Positions 42,844-51,597 of a DNA stretch of 64,000 nucleotides are shown in pieces (within the stretch, counting starts at the first letter, position 1; every line of letters starts with the position of its first letter). This DNA comes from Gammaproteobacteria bacterium (lineage in GTDB: Bacteria; Pseudomonadota; Gammaproteobacteria; HyVt-429): the NCBI GenBank assembly GCA_013152415.1, contig JAADGI010000006.1, forward strand, positions 1 through 64,000. The letters are read 5' to 3'. The position numbers and the translations under genes were made by a program. The notes beneath the pieces are model-generated. The model was given only the letters and a program-made list of their open reading frames with translations. It had not been told where the DNA came from and did not search any database.

Positions 42844-44124
42844 CTAGAAGCCATAGGCCATTTGAACGAACCAGCGGTCACTGTCACTGGCAGCACCGGC
42901 TTGTCCATCATTGGACTCGAACGCGATTTTGCCAATGATGTTACTGGCAAACAGATAATTCAGGCCCACTGCCCACTGCTTCTGATCCTGACTATCGTGT
43001 GGCGTGTCAAAATCGGCATAACGAATGACACCTTCAAACTTCGTAGCCGGAAGCAAATAGGATGCCTGGGCATACCAGGTCTGCCATTCACCACCGTCTG
43101 ATGCCGTAGCACCGGTGATGGCACCACCGACCTTGGACTTCACGTATTCACCACGTAGTGTAAGCGACTTGTGTTGCCAAACGGTATCAAATCCAAACAC
43201 ATCATAGTCACGTGCCTGTTCCCCCGTAAGACTCGGGGCAGCACCCGTATCATCCTCAATACCGGTAACTGTGGCCTTACCCGTCGCTACTGAGACACCC
43301 ATTTCCAGTCCGTTCATGGGCAATATCGCAAAACGCCCACCCCAGACCTTTTCACCATCCCGATCGGTACCTTTGCCCTCGGCTTCGATACCATCGAGTC
43401 CAAATTCACCGTCCTCCCATTCCGCTATCAATTCAGGACCATTGCCAACAAAAACAGCGTAATTACTGCGCATGTTTCCTATTGGGAAGCCGCCACGCAT
43501 CTGCAAACCGGTTTCGGATGTCGGCGCAGCACCGTCATGACCAAAGCCAGGCGGTGCAGAGGGTAGCTTGTTGATCCAGGAGGGGTGGAGATTCTGTCTG
43601 AATTGACCCACGGGGCTCAGAAATCTACCCGCCACAAGGGCCACATAGTCGTTCACAAACCAGTCGATGGTCAGGTACTCCATACCAACCTCGGTCTCAC
43701 CATTTTCATCAATACCGAATTCCAACTCCGATTCGAGCATGACCAGGTCCTTGTACTGGAAGTGAAAGATCGGGGCAAATGTACCGACCTTGAAACTGCC
43801 ATTCTGGTTACTGCCACTGGCGTAGCCGACATCGGCATAACCCGCCATGTGGACCAAGGTATTGGGATCTTTCCATTCAGAGGCTGCATTCACCTCACTC
43901 TCCAGTGCCTTGGCCTCGGCCCGAGTCACGGAATTCTCTTTAACCTCGTTGACCTTGGTCTCTTGTCGCTTGAGGGCTTCCTGTACTTGCTGCAATTGCC
44001 TTTGTAATTGCTCCACCTGTTTCTTGAGTGCATCGTAACCTGCATCCGCCGAAGCAGTCATGGGCAAGGACAGTGCTATTGCGACGGCCAGCGCACGCCG
44101 GGTGAATTTTCCTGGATGCTTCAT
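42844..44124 (-). CDS. coiled-coil porin (OprO/P-like)
   Basis: The protein has 426 residues: a signal peptide (to SADAG), an N-terminal coiled coil (LKKQVEQLQRQLQQVQEALK, about residues 30-75) and a beta-barrel with C-terminal Phe (WFVQMAYGF). Segments such as GRFLSPVGQFRQNLHP and the repeated aromatic strands resemble phosphate-selective/OprO-type porins. GGAGGG precedes the ATG at 44124. It is preceded by an FNR-type promoter and overlapped by a 19-codon leader frame. It may provide entry of an electron acceptor or anion, or partner the diheme cytochrome. Confidence 0.85.
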   Translation of the reverse strand: MKHPGKFTRRALAVAIALSLPMTASADAGYDALKKQVEQLQRQLQQVQEALKRQETKVNEVKENSVTRAEAKALESEVNAASEWKDPNTLVHMAGYADVGYASGSNQNGSFKVGTFAPIFHFQYKDLVMLESELEFGIDENGETEVGMEYLTIDWFVNDYVALVAGRFLSPVGQFRQNLHPSWINKLPSAPPGFGHDGAAPTSETGLQMRGGFPIGNMRSNYAVFVGNGPELIAEWEDGEFGLDGIEAEGKGTDRDGEKVWGGRFAILPMNGLEMGVSVATGKATVTGIEDDTGAAPSLTGEQARDYDVFGFDTVWQHKSLTLRGEYVKSKVGGAITGATASDGGEWQTWYAQASYLLPATKFEGVIRYADFDTPHDSQDQKQWAVGLNYLFASNIIGKIAFESNDGQAGAASDSDRWFVQMAYGF

Positions 44125-44180
44125 ATATGATCCCTCCAAAAAGAATAATGAAATAAGAAAAACTTTCTTGCTATGAGCAT
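44121..44180 (-). CDS. possible 19-codon leader peptide overlapping the porin start
   Basis: ATG at 44180 (GGAG upstream, spacing about 11) opens MLIARKFFLFHYSFWRDHI, and its TGA overlaps the porin ATG (ATATGAAG). Its ribosome site lies in the promoter stretch duplicated from 41641. This could be a remnant of the duplicated gene start, or a short translationally coupled leader. Confidence 0.35.
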   Translation of the reverse strand: MLIARKFFLFHYSFWRDHI

Positions 44181-44267
44181 GTTCCGATGTACTCCTCAAT
44201 AATATTAAGTGAATAAACAACAACAGGGATGTGGTAATAACACAACCCACCTAAGCTGTTAGTCTTA

Positions 44268-44308
44268 ATTGTAGACCAGGCATCATTTAGTTCCCTGATA
44301 TATATCAA
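44268..44308 (-). promoter_or_regulatory. FNR-type promoter of the porin/diheme operon
   Basis: This has the same FNR box (44295-44308) and TACAAT -10 (44268-44273) with 21-base spacing as at 41718. About 125 bases around both promoters (41641-41766 and 44189-44314) are near-identical, including TTTAGTTCCCTGATATATAT-like and AACAACAACAGGG segments. Confidence 0.85.
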
Positions 44309-44524
44309 TTTACTGGTTTGCTATACTCCACAAGGGAGTTAGCATAGCGGAATGACAGACCGCCAGCGGGGTGTACTGTTGCGGTTTCGCAACATCAATC
44401 TGGTATCTGCCCATCTACGGGTTGTTACTTAGGGTATAGGCGAATAAATGTATTTAATGAGCTCTCTACATAGGCGTGGTAGTACGCCCAAACGGTGTGC
44501 ACTTAGCAGAGTTATTGTCCGCTG

Positions 44525-45235
44525 ATGTACAGCTGCCCCTGTCAGATTGACGAATGCGTCCTGTGCGAGGCCCAACTCTTTTCCGGGCTGTCGTCGAAGC
44601 AGGTTTGTGAGGTCCGCGGTATGCTGACAAAACACCACTATGAGCCCCGGCAAACCCTGTTTCGCGAGGGTGACACCAGTGCGCGGCTCTATGTGGTACG
44701 TAGCGGCCAGGTCAAATTAACCACATCCCTGCCAGATGGGCGCGAGCAGATCCTGCGCCTGGGGGTGGCAGGTCACCTGCTGGGTTTTGAGGCCGTCGAG
44801 GACGAGGTCTACCCCTATACGGCAGAGGCCGTGACGTCGGTACAGACCTGTGGAATATTACATAAAGACATGTTGCAGGCCATCGAGCAACACCCCAAGG
44901 TTTCATTGCGCGTGATCCATAGCCTGAACCAGGAATTGGAGCAATCCCTCGGCATGATTCGTGACTTGGGCCTGAAATCTGCGCCGGAGAAGGTGGCCTC
45001 ATTTATCCTCTCCCTGGTGCCCACCCGGGGGGCACCCCTGCGTGAACTCAACCTTCCCCTATCACGGCTGGAAATGGCTGCCATGCTGGGCCTGACCGAA
45101 GAGACGGTGAGCCGGGTAATGGCGGAACTCCGACGTGAGGCCGTCATCGAAGGGTCCAGGAGGCATGTCGAGATACTTGATCACAACCGCTTGCAAAACA
45201 TGGCCGGCTCGGGCTCGGTACAGCCCCCGCAATGA
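44525..45235 (+). CDS. FNR/Crp-family regulator with cysteine cluster
   Basis: The protein has 236 residues with a cyclic-nucleotide-like fold (about 20-145) and C-terminal HTH. Four cysteines at the start (Cys4, Cys6, Cys11, Cys14 in CPCQIDECVLC) plus Cys109 could bind an oxygen-labile [4Fe-4S] cluster like FNR, though the spacing differs from E. coli FNR. The recognition helix LTEETVSRVMAELR has the Glu-x-x-Ser-Arg residues that read TTGAT half-sites. Two TTGAT-N4-ATCA boxes lie within 3 kb. Hence it is the likely activator of the Cyc2-like and porin/diheme operons under low oxygen. DNR-type nitric oxide sensing is an alternative. Confidence 0.88.
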   Translation: MYSCPCQIDECVLCEAQLFSGLSSKQVCEVRGMLTKHHYEPRQTLFREGDTSARLYVVRSGQVKLTTSLPDGREQILRLGVAGHLLGFEAVEDEVYPYTAEAVTSVQTCGILHKDMLQAIEQHPKVSLRVIHSLNQELEQSLGMIRDLGLKSAPEKVASFILSLVPTRGAPLRELNLPLSRLEMAAMLGLTEETVSRVMAELRREAVIEGSRRHVEILDHNRLQNMAGSGSVQPPQ

Positions 45236-45345
45236 CCCGGCAATAGAGCAAGACCTGCGGCATACACCCAACCATTGGGCAATGACCTAGACAAGAAAAG
45301 CGATTGTCTTGTTGGCCTGCCTACGGACATCACATACCCACAAAC

Positions 45346-45735
45346 TCAAGCCACCAGGGCCTGGGCCACCTTGTCCAGACGACCGCGCACCTCTTGTGCC
45401 AATTCTGATATTTCCGGCCTATTCACCAAGGTCAATACCGCCTTGGGGTCCATAAAGGCAACGGTCACCGAACCATCATCTTCCTCACGCACCACAACAT
45501 TGCACGGTAATAGCAACCCAATGTCCGGCTCGGCCTCTATCGCCTGGTGCGCCAATGGCGGATTGCAGGCCCCCAATATCTTGTAAGGACGTCTATCGAC
45601 ACCCAACTTGGCCTTAAGTGTAGCTTGCACATCTATTTCCGTCAGAATACCAAACCCCTCTTTTTTTAATTCATCGCTAACCCGCACCACAGCATCGTCG
45701 AAATTATCAGAAACTTTTACATTGAACCCATACAT
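45346..45735 (-). CDS. DUF302 family protein
   Basis: The protein has 129 residues in a typical DUF302 arrangement: FNVKVSDNFDDAVVRVSDEL, FGILTEIDVQATLKAKLGV, YKILGACNPPLAHQAIEAEP with its conserved Cys, and PCNVVVREEDDGSVTVAFMD. Function unknown; it occurs in sulfur and metal-oxidizing bacteria. The ATG at 45735 has GGAG upstream. A longer frame (to 45801) lies in the gap and is less likely. It is transcribed after the beta-propeller gene. Confidence 0.88.
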   Translation of the reverse strand: MYGFNVKVSDNFDDAVVRVSDELKKEGFGILTEIDVQATLKAKLGVDRRPYKILGACNPPLAHQAIEAEPDIGLLLPCNVVVREEDDGSVTVAFMDPKAVLTLVNRPEISELAQEVRGRLDKVAQALVA

Positions 45736-45818
45736 TATCGCGTACTCCAAAGTTAATAAAATCAGTGGCTCCACATTATCCGTTATTGCGGGGAGCCACA
45801 CACTGAATCAGTAGCCAC

Positions 45819-46874
45819 TTAGTCGACTACAGCCATCTGATGACCAAAGCCTTTGGTTTTAATTTCCCCCAAAACAGCCAGGGTTTTCTGGTCCACCACC
45901 CAGATCTTGGGCAACTTACGACTGGAAACATACAATTTACCTGTTCCGCGGATTGTAGTCACATGATAGGGCGCTGGTGATAAGGACACAGATTGTTGTT
46001 CGCCAGTGGCAAGATCAAGAGTGACCAACTTATTCCCCGCCTTGCTGGCAACAAACAACGTCTTGCCGTCATCGGACAATGAAATCCCGTGCGGACTCTT
46101 ACCCACAGAATAGATCTGGGTGACCTTACCCGTTTTTAGCGCGATGACTGCCACCGTACCATCACCCACGTTATTGACATACAGCTTTGACCCATCCGGT
46201 GATATCGCCAAGTGCTCAGGGGCCTTACCGGCGATCAAATTACGGGTCACAATCCAGGTCGCGGTATCGATTTCACTGATGGTGCCGTTTCCCACATTGC
46301 TGACGTAAATATGTTTGCCATCACCGCTTATTACTGCATAGTTTGGCATGGGGCCCGTGGATACAGTCTTGATGAGTTTATAGGTCTTCAAGTCAATAAC
46401 ACTGATACTGCCGGTCGAGGTGTGGGTGGAAATTCCATAGCGACCATCTGGCGTCACCAGATTGTGGTGTACCGCACCCTTCACCTCAACACGCTGCAAC
46501 CGCTTCTTACTCAGCACATCGATAATATCAATATGACTCAAACCGATGCTTGAAGCGGCACCTGTTGCAGGCATCTTGTGGTGACTCAGGTGTTCGGCCT
46601 CAGACATGCCTTCTGGCTTGGGAGGCACCTTTCCCTGAGCCGCTACCCGTTCCTGATTACTGCCGACAACCAACAGCTTGCCATCCGCTGTGACGGCCAG
46701 TCCGTGCGGGTTCACCAGTCCACCGATGGCACCTACTTTCTCTCCCGTGGCAGCGTCGATGATGGTGATTTCGTTGGCACTACCTAAGGGCACATATACC
46801 GTAGGAGCCGCCATCACCCCGGAGGTAGTGAACACCACCAAGGCAAATGTTGAAAATCGAGCCAATAAACTCAT
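45819..46874 (-). CDS. exported YVTN-type beta-propeller protein
   Basis: The protein has 351 residues with a signal peptide (MSLLARFSTFALVVFTTSGV). Repeated blades carry the motif YVSNVGNGTISEIDT and LYVNNVGDGTVAVIALKTG (YVxNxGxGT), about seven in all, as in surface-layer YVTN and cytochrome cd1-like propellers. No heme site is present. GGAGGG seven bases before the ATG decides 46874. A MerR-type promoter lies about 190 bases upstream, and a palindromic-repeat copy occupies the leader. It is likely a periplasmic metal/redox accessory or binding protein. Confidence 0.85.
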   Translation of the reverse strand: MSLLARFSTFALVVFTTSGVMAAPTVYVPLGSANEITIIDAATGEKVGAIGGLVNPHGLAVTADGKLLVVGSNQERVAAQGKVPPKPEGMSEAEHLSHHKMPATGAASSIGLSHIDIIDVLSKKRLQRVEVKGAVHHNLVTPDGRYGISTHTSTGSISVIDLKTYKLIKTVSTGPMPNYAVISGDGKHIYVSNVGNGTISEIDTATWIVTRNLIAGKAPEHLAISPDGSKLYVNNVGDGTVAVIALKTGKVTQIYSVGKSPHGISLSDDGKTLFVASKAGNKLVTLDLATGEQQSVSLSPAPYHVTTIRGTGKLYVSSRKLPKIWVVDQKTLAVLGEIKTKGFGHQMAVVD

Positions 46875-46906
46875 AACCAAACCCTCCAATTAAATTTCCT
46901 TGATGT

Positions 46907-47003
46907 ACCAAGAAAAACGAAAGTTACCCGACATCCTTTATCAGCGGGTGTTGGCAGCATGGACGCTGCCATCAAGCGTACAGGGATGTATTCACCGCCA
47001 CCC
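46907..47003. repeat. partial copy of the ~140-bp palindromic repeat
   Basis: The copy holds the left arm TACCAAGAAAAACGAAAGTT, the ACCCGACATCCTTTATCAGC block and the core with GGCAGCATGGACGCTGCC, but the right arm is missing, ending at ATTCACCGCCACCC. It lies in the 5' leader of the beta-propeller gene. Confidence 0.85.
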
Positions 47004-47061
47004 ATAACAGTAGATCCATCATGCCCCCTCCTTGCCATCGAGATAATTTACAATACGTCAT

Positions 47062-47092
47062 ACTCTAAGGCTTAGAGCTACTCGCAGGTCAA
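47062..47092 (-). promoter_or_regulatory. MerR-type promoter before the beta-propeller gene
   Basis: On the minus strand TTGACC (47087-47092) and a weak TAGAGT (47062-47067) are 19 bases apart, with spacer TGCGAGTAGCTCTAAGCCT resembling the spacers at 31851 and 38539. Probably a third target of the local MerR-type regulator. Confidence 0.65.
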
Positions 47093-47140
47093 GGAGGCGG
47101 TAATCCTCTATTAGGTCCGATCACAGCAAGGGATATAGGC

Positions 47141-47166
47141 AAAAAAGAGGGCCCAGTAGACCCTCT
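47141..47166 (-). terminator. rho-independent terminator of the copper-resistance operon
   Basis: On the minus strand AGAGGG-N10-CCCTCT followed by TTTTTT forms a hairpin and T-run 80 bases after the stop of the cytochrome gene that ends the operon. Confidence 0.85.
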
Positions 47167-47244
47167 TCCACGCAAAGCACTCGGAAAAGAGGCCTCACAG
47201 CACTGCCGAATACTCAGAAAATGTATTCAGCAATATAATATCGT

Positions 47245-47724
47245 CTAGTGGTGAGGACGCCCCTTGCTCCAGATTTCGTATGCCTTGTCTGGCCATAATG
47301 ATGTGAACCAGGTAATGACAGCATCTGCCTCACTGTCGGACAATTTACCCGCAAAAGGTGGCATGCTACCACCGATCTTTTTGGTGCCCTGCATAATCGT
47401 ACGCAGTAGTGCGGACCTTTGATGGTGCCAGGCATGGCCTGTGCCATTTAGAGGAGGGGGGGTGTATTTGCCATCTGGTCCCTTAATTTTCCAAGTCGGA
47501 TTACCTTCTGCCTTAACGCCGTGACACACCGAACAATTTTTGCTAAAAATCTGCTCACCACGTTTTATATCGGCGAATACCAAACCCCGTTTATCCTTCT
47601 TGTAAGGGATACCACCAACACTGGCCCCGGAACCAGCACTGTTTTCCGCTGCCTGTGCCAATGGGTACCCGGTTGAGGCCAACAACAAAACCACAACGAA
47701 TGAATACAAATTAATTTTTTTCAT
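47245..47724 (-). CDS. monoheme cytochrome c of the copper operon
   Basis: The protein has 159 residues with a signal peptide (MKKINLYSFVVVLLLAS... cleaved near AQAAENS). The heme site is KNCSVCHGVKAEGN; the distal ligand is likely the Met of GGSMPPFAG. The ATG at 47724 has GGAG at spacing 6; a longer frame runs into copB. It follows copA and copB directly, a position often filled by a c-type cytochrome in copper oxidase operons. Confidence 0.9.
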   Translation of the reverse strand: MKKINLYSFVVVLLLASTGYPLAQAAENSAGSGASVGGIPYKKDKRGLVFADIKRGEQIFSKNCSVCHGVKAEGNPTWKIKGPDGKYTPPPLNGTGHAWHHQRSALLRTIMQGTKKIGGSMPPFAGKLSDSEADAVITWFTSLWPDKAYEIWSKGRPHH

Positions 47725-47809
47725 CAAAGACTCCTGCCCGGTATCAGTCATTACTGACATCGGAATAGATTGATATGACGCAAACAGAGAAGCCTGTTTA
47801 CCCATTTGC

Positions 47810-48517
47810 TTAAAACCAAACTCGAATACCAGCCACCCATTGAAGGTCCTCGCTGGGTTCACCCGCTACGCGGGCAAGATCTGCCGTACCTCCGAACTTC
47901 TTAATCCAGTTTACCCCAACATAGGGCGCAAACTCCCGCCGAATCTCGTAACGTAGACGCAAGCCTAACTCCATGTCGGACAAACCTGATCCTACCCCTA
48001 TTACCGGATCATCTTTGCCATACAGGTTAAACTCGATGTCCGGTGTCAGTATGAGTCGCTGGGTAATCAAAAACTCATACTCAGCCTCCAGCCGTGCTGC
48101 AGTGCGGCCATCAGTGCCAACAAACAGGGCAGCATCTACTTCAAAAAAGTAGGGGGCCAAACCCTGTACCCCAAAAACGGCCCAATCCCGATTGGGTTCA
48201 GGCCGAATATCCCGACGCCAACCGGCTTGCAGATCCCAATACTTGGCGATGGATTGACTGTACAAGAATTGTATCTCGGCCTCTTCGGTGTTCCCTGCGG
48301 CACGCTCACCCTCCGTTTTTATCCATATTTTCTTCAGATCGTAGCCAACCCAAGCTTGTGCATCCCATACAAAGCGGTCACCACCCTGCGCATCACGCAA
48401 CTCAAATTGATCGGTCCTGACAAAGGTCAATAAGGGATCGTCAATCATTTCACCGGCGAAGACCATGGTAGTAGAGGCAACGAAACCACCCAAAGCAAAT
48501 AAAGCACATTTTTTCAT
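47810..48517 (-). CDS. copB: copper resistance protein B (outer membrane)
   Basis: This 235-residue protein has a signal peptide and a beta-barrel with the CopB signatures WDAQAWVGYDLKKIWIKTEG, GWRRDIRPEPNRDWAVFGVQ and LAPYFFEVDAALFVG, ending in Phe (VAGIRVWF). It lacks the N-terminal Met/His-rich repeats of long CopB proteins, so it is a short form. GGAGAGAG precedes the ATG. It follows copA and acts in the outer membrane copper barrier. Confidence 0.92.
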   Translation of the reverse strand: MKKCALFALGGFVASTTMVFAGEMIDDPLLTFVRTDQFELRDAQGGDRFVWDAQAWVGYDLKKIWIKTEGERAAGNTEEAEIQFLYSQSIAKYWDLQAGWRRDIRPEPNRDWAVFGVQGLAPYFFEVDAALFVGTDGRTAARLEAEYEFLITQRLILTPDIEFNLYGKDDPVIGVGSGLSDMELGLRLRYEIRREFAPYVGVNWIKKFGGTADLARVAGEPSEDLQWVAGIRVWF

Positions 48518-48528
48518 TGTCTCTCTCC

Positions 48529-50280
48529 TCAGCTCACTACGACTTTACGAAACATGCCCAGCATGTGGTACAAGAGGTGGCAATGAAAGGCCCACCCGCC
48601 CTTGGCATCCGCAGTGACCAGATAGCTTATCTTCGAGCCCGGCTGTACGCTAACAACGTGCTTACGCGGTATACGCTTGTTATCCCCAGTCTCAAGATCA
48701 CTCCACATCCCGTGCAGATGCATGGGATGATTCATCATGGTGTCGTTGACAAAGGAGAAACGAACCCGCTCACCGAATTTGAGCCGTATAGGGTCTGCGT
48801 CAGCAAATTTAATGCCGTTGATAGACCACATGTAGCGACTCATATTGCCAGTGAGGTGTAGTTTGATTTCGCGGCTGGGCTCACGGGGATCCGGGGTTGG
48901 ATAGAGATTACGTAAATCGGCATAGCTCAATACCCGTCGCCCATTATTACGCAGACCAATGCCTGGGTCATCCAACTGTTGTTGCGGATTTTCGGCACGC
49001 ATGTCCACATGGGGGCCATACTCGGTGGCGGCGTGAGCAATGCCACTGCCACCACCGTGCATACTGTGGTCCATGGCCATCGGCTTGGACTTGCCACCAC
49101 CGTGCATGCTGTGATCCATGGTCGCCATACTCATACCCATCTCACCATGACCCAATATGGGCGCCAAATCATACTCGGGGACCGGTGCGCTCAGGGACAG
49201 ATCCGGGGTCAAGGTCCCCCGTGCATGACCGGTACGGTCTATGGTCTGGGCAAAAATAGTGTAAGCCCGATCATCCTTGGGTTCGACGACGACATCATAG
49301 GTCTCGGCCACAGCGATACGGAATTCATCCACCGTCACTGGCTCGATATTCTGGCCGTCGGCCGCCACTACAGTCATCTTCAGGCCAGGTATACGCACAT
49401 CAAAAAAGGTCATAGCGGAACCATTAACGAAGCGCAGGCGTACTTTTTCTCCACGCTTAAACAAGCCCGCCCAGCCCCTAGCCGGGGTCTGCCCATTCAT
49501 CAGATAGGTATAGGTATAAGCGGTCACATCCGACAAGTCCCGATCACTCATGCGCATGGTGTTCCACATCTTGCGTTCGCTAAAGGTTTGCGCCACACCC
49601 TTGTCACGGATATCCCGCAACAGATCCATGCCGGTCCGCTCATTGAAGTTGTAGTAGCCGCTCATTTTTTTGAGCTTTGCATATATTCTGCTTGGGTTTT
49701 CATCTGACCAATCGGACAACACCACCACGTGGTCACGATCATAAGCAACAGGATCGGATTGCTTCGGATCAATAACAATGGCACCGTACATTCCGGTTTG
49801 CTCCTGAAACCCGGAGTGACTGTGATACCAGTATGTACCGTTTTGGTTAACATCAAATTCGTAGGTAAAAGTTTCTCCGGGCTTAATACCGTCATAGCTG
49901 ATACCCGGTACACCATCCATATGGGTGGGCAATATAATGCCGTGCCAATGAATAGAACTATCATGGGCCAAATTATTGGTCACCCGCAGGGTCACTCGTT
50001 CACCTTCACGCCAACGTAAAACCGGAGACGGTATGGATCCATTAACAGTGGTGGCGGGCCGTGGTGAACCCGTGAAGTTGGCTTGCTGACTGCCGATACT
50101 TAGATCAAAACTGCGCCCCCTTAATATCTGGGGCCGAGATACCGTTCCTGATTCGGCGCGGCTTGAGAGGGGTGATAACCCCAGGCCAGTCAATAGACCC
50201 CCTGCGGCCAAACCTTGGACAAACCGCCGTCTAGGAAGGTTTAACTCCTGCCCTGCGGCAGAAATAATTCTTGATGTCAT
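48529..50280 (-). CDS. copA: multicopper oxidase CopA (copper resistance)
   Basis: This 583-residue periplasmic multicopper oxidase is exported by Tat (LPRRRFVQGLAAGG). Copper ligands are HWHGIIL, YWYHSHSGFQEQ, NHPMHLHGMW and the C-terminal HCHLLYHMLGM (type 1/trinuclear cluster). A Met/His-rich insert (MGMSMATMDHSMHGGG, then MAMDHSMHGGG) near 405-430 would bind extra Cu. The ATG at 50280 has AGGG upstream. The operon order is a small Cys/His protein, copA, copB, cytochrome c. It oxidises Cu(I) and sequesters copper. It is not to be confused with the P-type ATPase at 29346. Confidence 0.93.
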   Translation of the reverse strand: MTSRIISAAGQELNLPRRRFVQGLAAGGLLTGLGLSPLSSRAESGTVSRPQILRGRSFDLSIGSQQANFTGSPRPATTVNGSIPSPVLRWREGERVTLRVTNNLAHDSSIHWHGIILPTHMDGVPGISYDGIKPGETFTYEFDVNQNGTYWYHSHSGFQEQTGMYGAIVIDPKQSDPVAYDRDHVVVLSDWSDENPSRIYAKLKKMSGYYNFNERTGMDLLRDIRDKGVAQTFSERKMWNTMRMSDRDLSDVTAYTYTYLMNGQTPARGWAGLFKRGEKVRLRFVNGSAMTFFDVRIPGLKMTVVAADGQNIEPVTVDEFRIAVAETYDVVVEPKDDRAYTIFAQTIDRTGHARGTLTPDLSLSAPVPEYDLAPILGHGEMGMSMATMDHSMHGGGKSKPMAMDHSMHGGGSGIAHAATEYGPHVDMRAENPQQQLDDPGIGLRNNGRRVLSYADLRNLYPTPDPREPSREIKLHLTGNMSRYMWSINGIKFADADPIRLKFGERVRFSFVNDTMMNHPMHLHGMWSDLETGDNKRIPRKHVVSVQPGSKISYLVTADAKGGWAFHCHLLYHMLGMFRKVVVS

Positions 50281-50436
50281 TACTATATCCCTGTTCTTTA
50301 AAAGACATTGGTCCGACCGTGCCCAGCCTCGGGCCTGCACGTAACCAATGGATTAGAAAAAATGGCTGTCGCCTAAATAAAATCCGGACAGCACTAAATT
50401 CACGCAGACTAAATACCGTCCGCGCAAATATTTATT

Positions 50437-50787
50437 CTATAAGAAAAAGGATATGGGGGGCCTAAAGCTGGGAGGATAATTGATATCGCGATAGCTTAGA
50501 GCGTCATTGACGGTCGTCCTACTATCGACGGGCAATACACTAAGTAAAGAAAGGCTAGGAATAGTCTGGGACAAATGACCGCAGCCCCCACACATATGCT
50601 GGCATTGCACACCCGCACACTGAGTTTGATGGGACCTGTCGCAACCACTATGACTGTCCAGATTCACCACACTGCTGGTATCGCCGGCATGGCCCACAGA
50701 CATCACTTGAGGCAACATGGGACTTAAGACCAATACCCCTATCAACAGTAGGGTGAACAGCCTGTTTTTATGCGGGTGGCGCTTCAT
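50437..50787 (-). CDS. small Cys/His-rich exported protein of the copper operon
   Basis: The protein has 116 residues: an N-terminal signal/anchor (RLFTLLLIGVLVLSPMLP), then a segment rich in Cys and His: SHSGCDRSHQTQCAGVQCQH with MCGGCGHL. The position before copA matches small copper-associated proteins found there in other proteobacteria (CopL-like), but I do not recognise the family. The ATG at 50787 is favoured over one at 50841. It may bind copper or zinc at the membrane. Confidence 0.65.
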   Translation of the reverse strand: MKRHPHKNRLFTLLLIGVLVLSPMLPQVMSVGHAGDTSSVVNLDSHSGCDRSHQTQCAGVQCQHMCGGCGHLSQTIPSLSLLSVLPVDSRTTVNDALSYRDINYPPSFRPPISFFL

Positions 50788-51016
50788 CAAGTGTAGATTA
50801 TATTCAAGTGTTTTCAGGTTGAAAGCGGTAGACCACGCCAATTGTCTTTAGTTCCAGGGGGTCGCACTTCCCCTAATTGAAGTGAGCCTGAAGCGGCAAA
50901 CTGCCTTGAGCCCGTTAATCCAGTCATTGCTATCCAGACCACAGGGAGGTGACATCCCGTTTAGTAGTCGCTATGCTCATAATTTCCACGTCAACCTATC
51001 AATACAAAGGAAGGTC

Positions 51017-51565
51017 ATGAAAATCAAAACACTAATCCTCGGGACGACTATACTCTTTACTGTTGGCTCTATAGCCACAACCGGCTTCGCTGGCTCGGAA
51101 CACAACCATGCTCAAGAAAAAGCTGATCACCACCAACCCGGCAAAGACACTCACCCAGGGGAGCACATGGGTCACATGAACGATGTGCTGCAAAAACTAA
51201 AGAGCGAGTTGGGTGACACATATAATCAGCCCGTACCGGCAGCCACCAAAGAACAACTAACTGTTGGCAAAAAAATATTCACCCAATCATGTGTAGCCTG
51301 TCATGGTGAGGGTGGTAAAGGGGACGGCCCAGCAGCAGCCGCGTTCAAACAAAAGCCAGCCGACTTCACCGACCCTGAACACTCGAAATTTTATTCTGAC
51401 CAAGGGCGTATGTATATCATTAAAAAAGGTGTTACAGGGACTCCTATGTCAAGCTGGGAAGGCGTACTCAACGAAAAAGAAATACAGTCTGTACACGCTT
51501 ATGTACGCTCACTAAGAACCACCAAAAACAAAGAAGAACATGGTCACGATGATCATAGTCATTAA
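51017..51565 (+). CDS. monoheme cytochrome c with His-rich termini
   Basis: The protein has 182 residues with a signal peptide (about 1-25). The mature N-terminus (HNHAQEKADHHQPGKDTHPG) and the C-terminus (EEHGHDDHSH) are His-rich, suggesting metal binding. The heme motif QSCVACHGEGGKGDGP lies near residue 95, with a distal Met in GTPMSSWEG, typical of the c5/class I fold. AGGAAGG precedes the ATG. It diverges from the copper operon, which it may serve. Confidence 0.9.
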   Translation: MKIKTLILGTTILFTVGSIATTGFAGSEHNHAQEKADHHQPGKDTHPGEHMGHMNDVLQKLKSELGDTYNQPVPAATKEQLTVGKKIFTQSCVACHGEGGKGDGPAAAAFKQKPADFTDPEHSKFYSDQGRMYIIKKGVTGTPMSSWEGVLNEKEIQSVHAYVRSLRTTKNKEEHGHDDHSH

Positions 51566-51597
51566 AAACTTTCATTGCTGTTAGCAATACAATCAAA

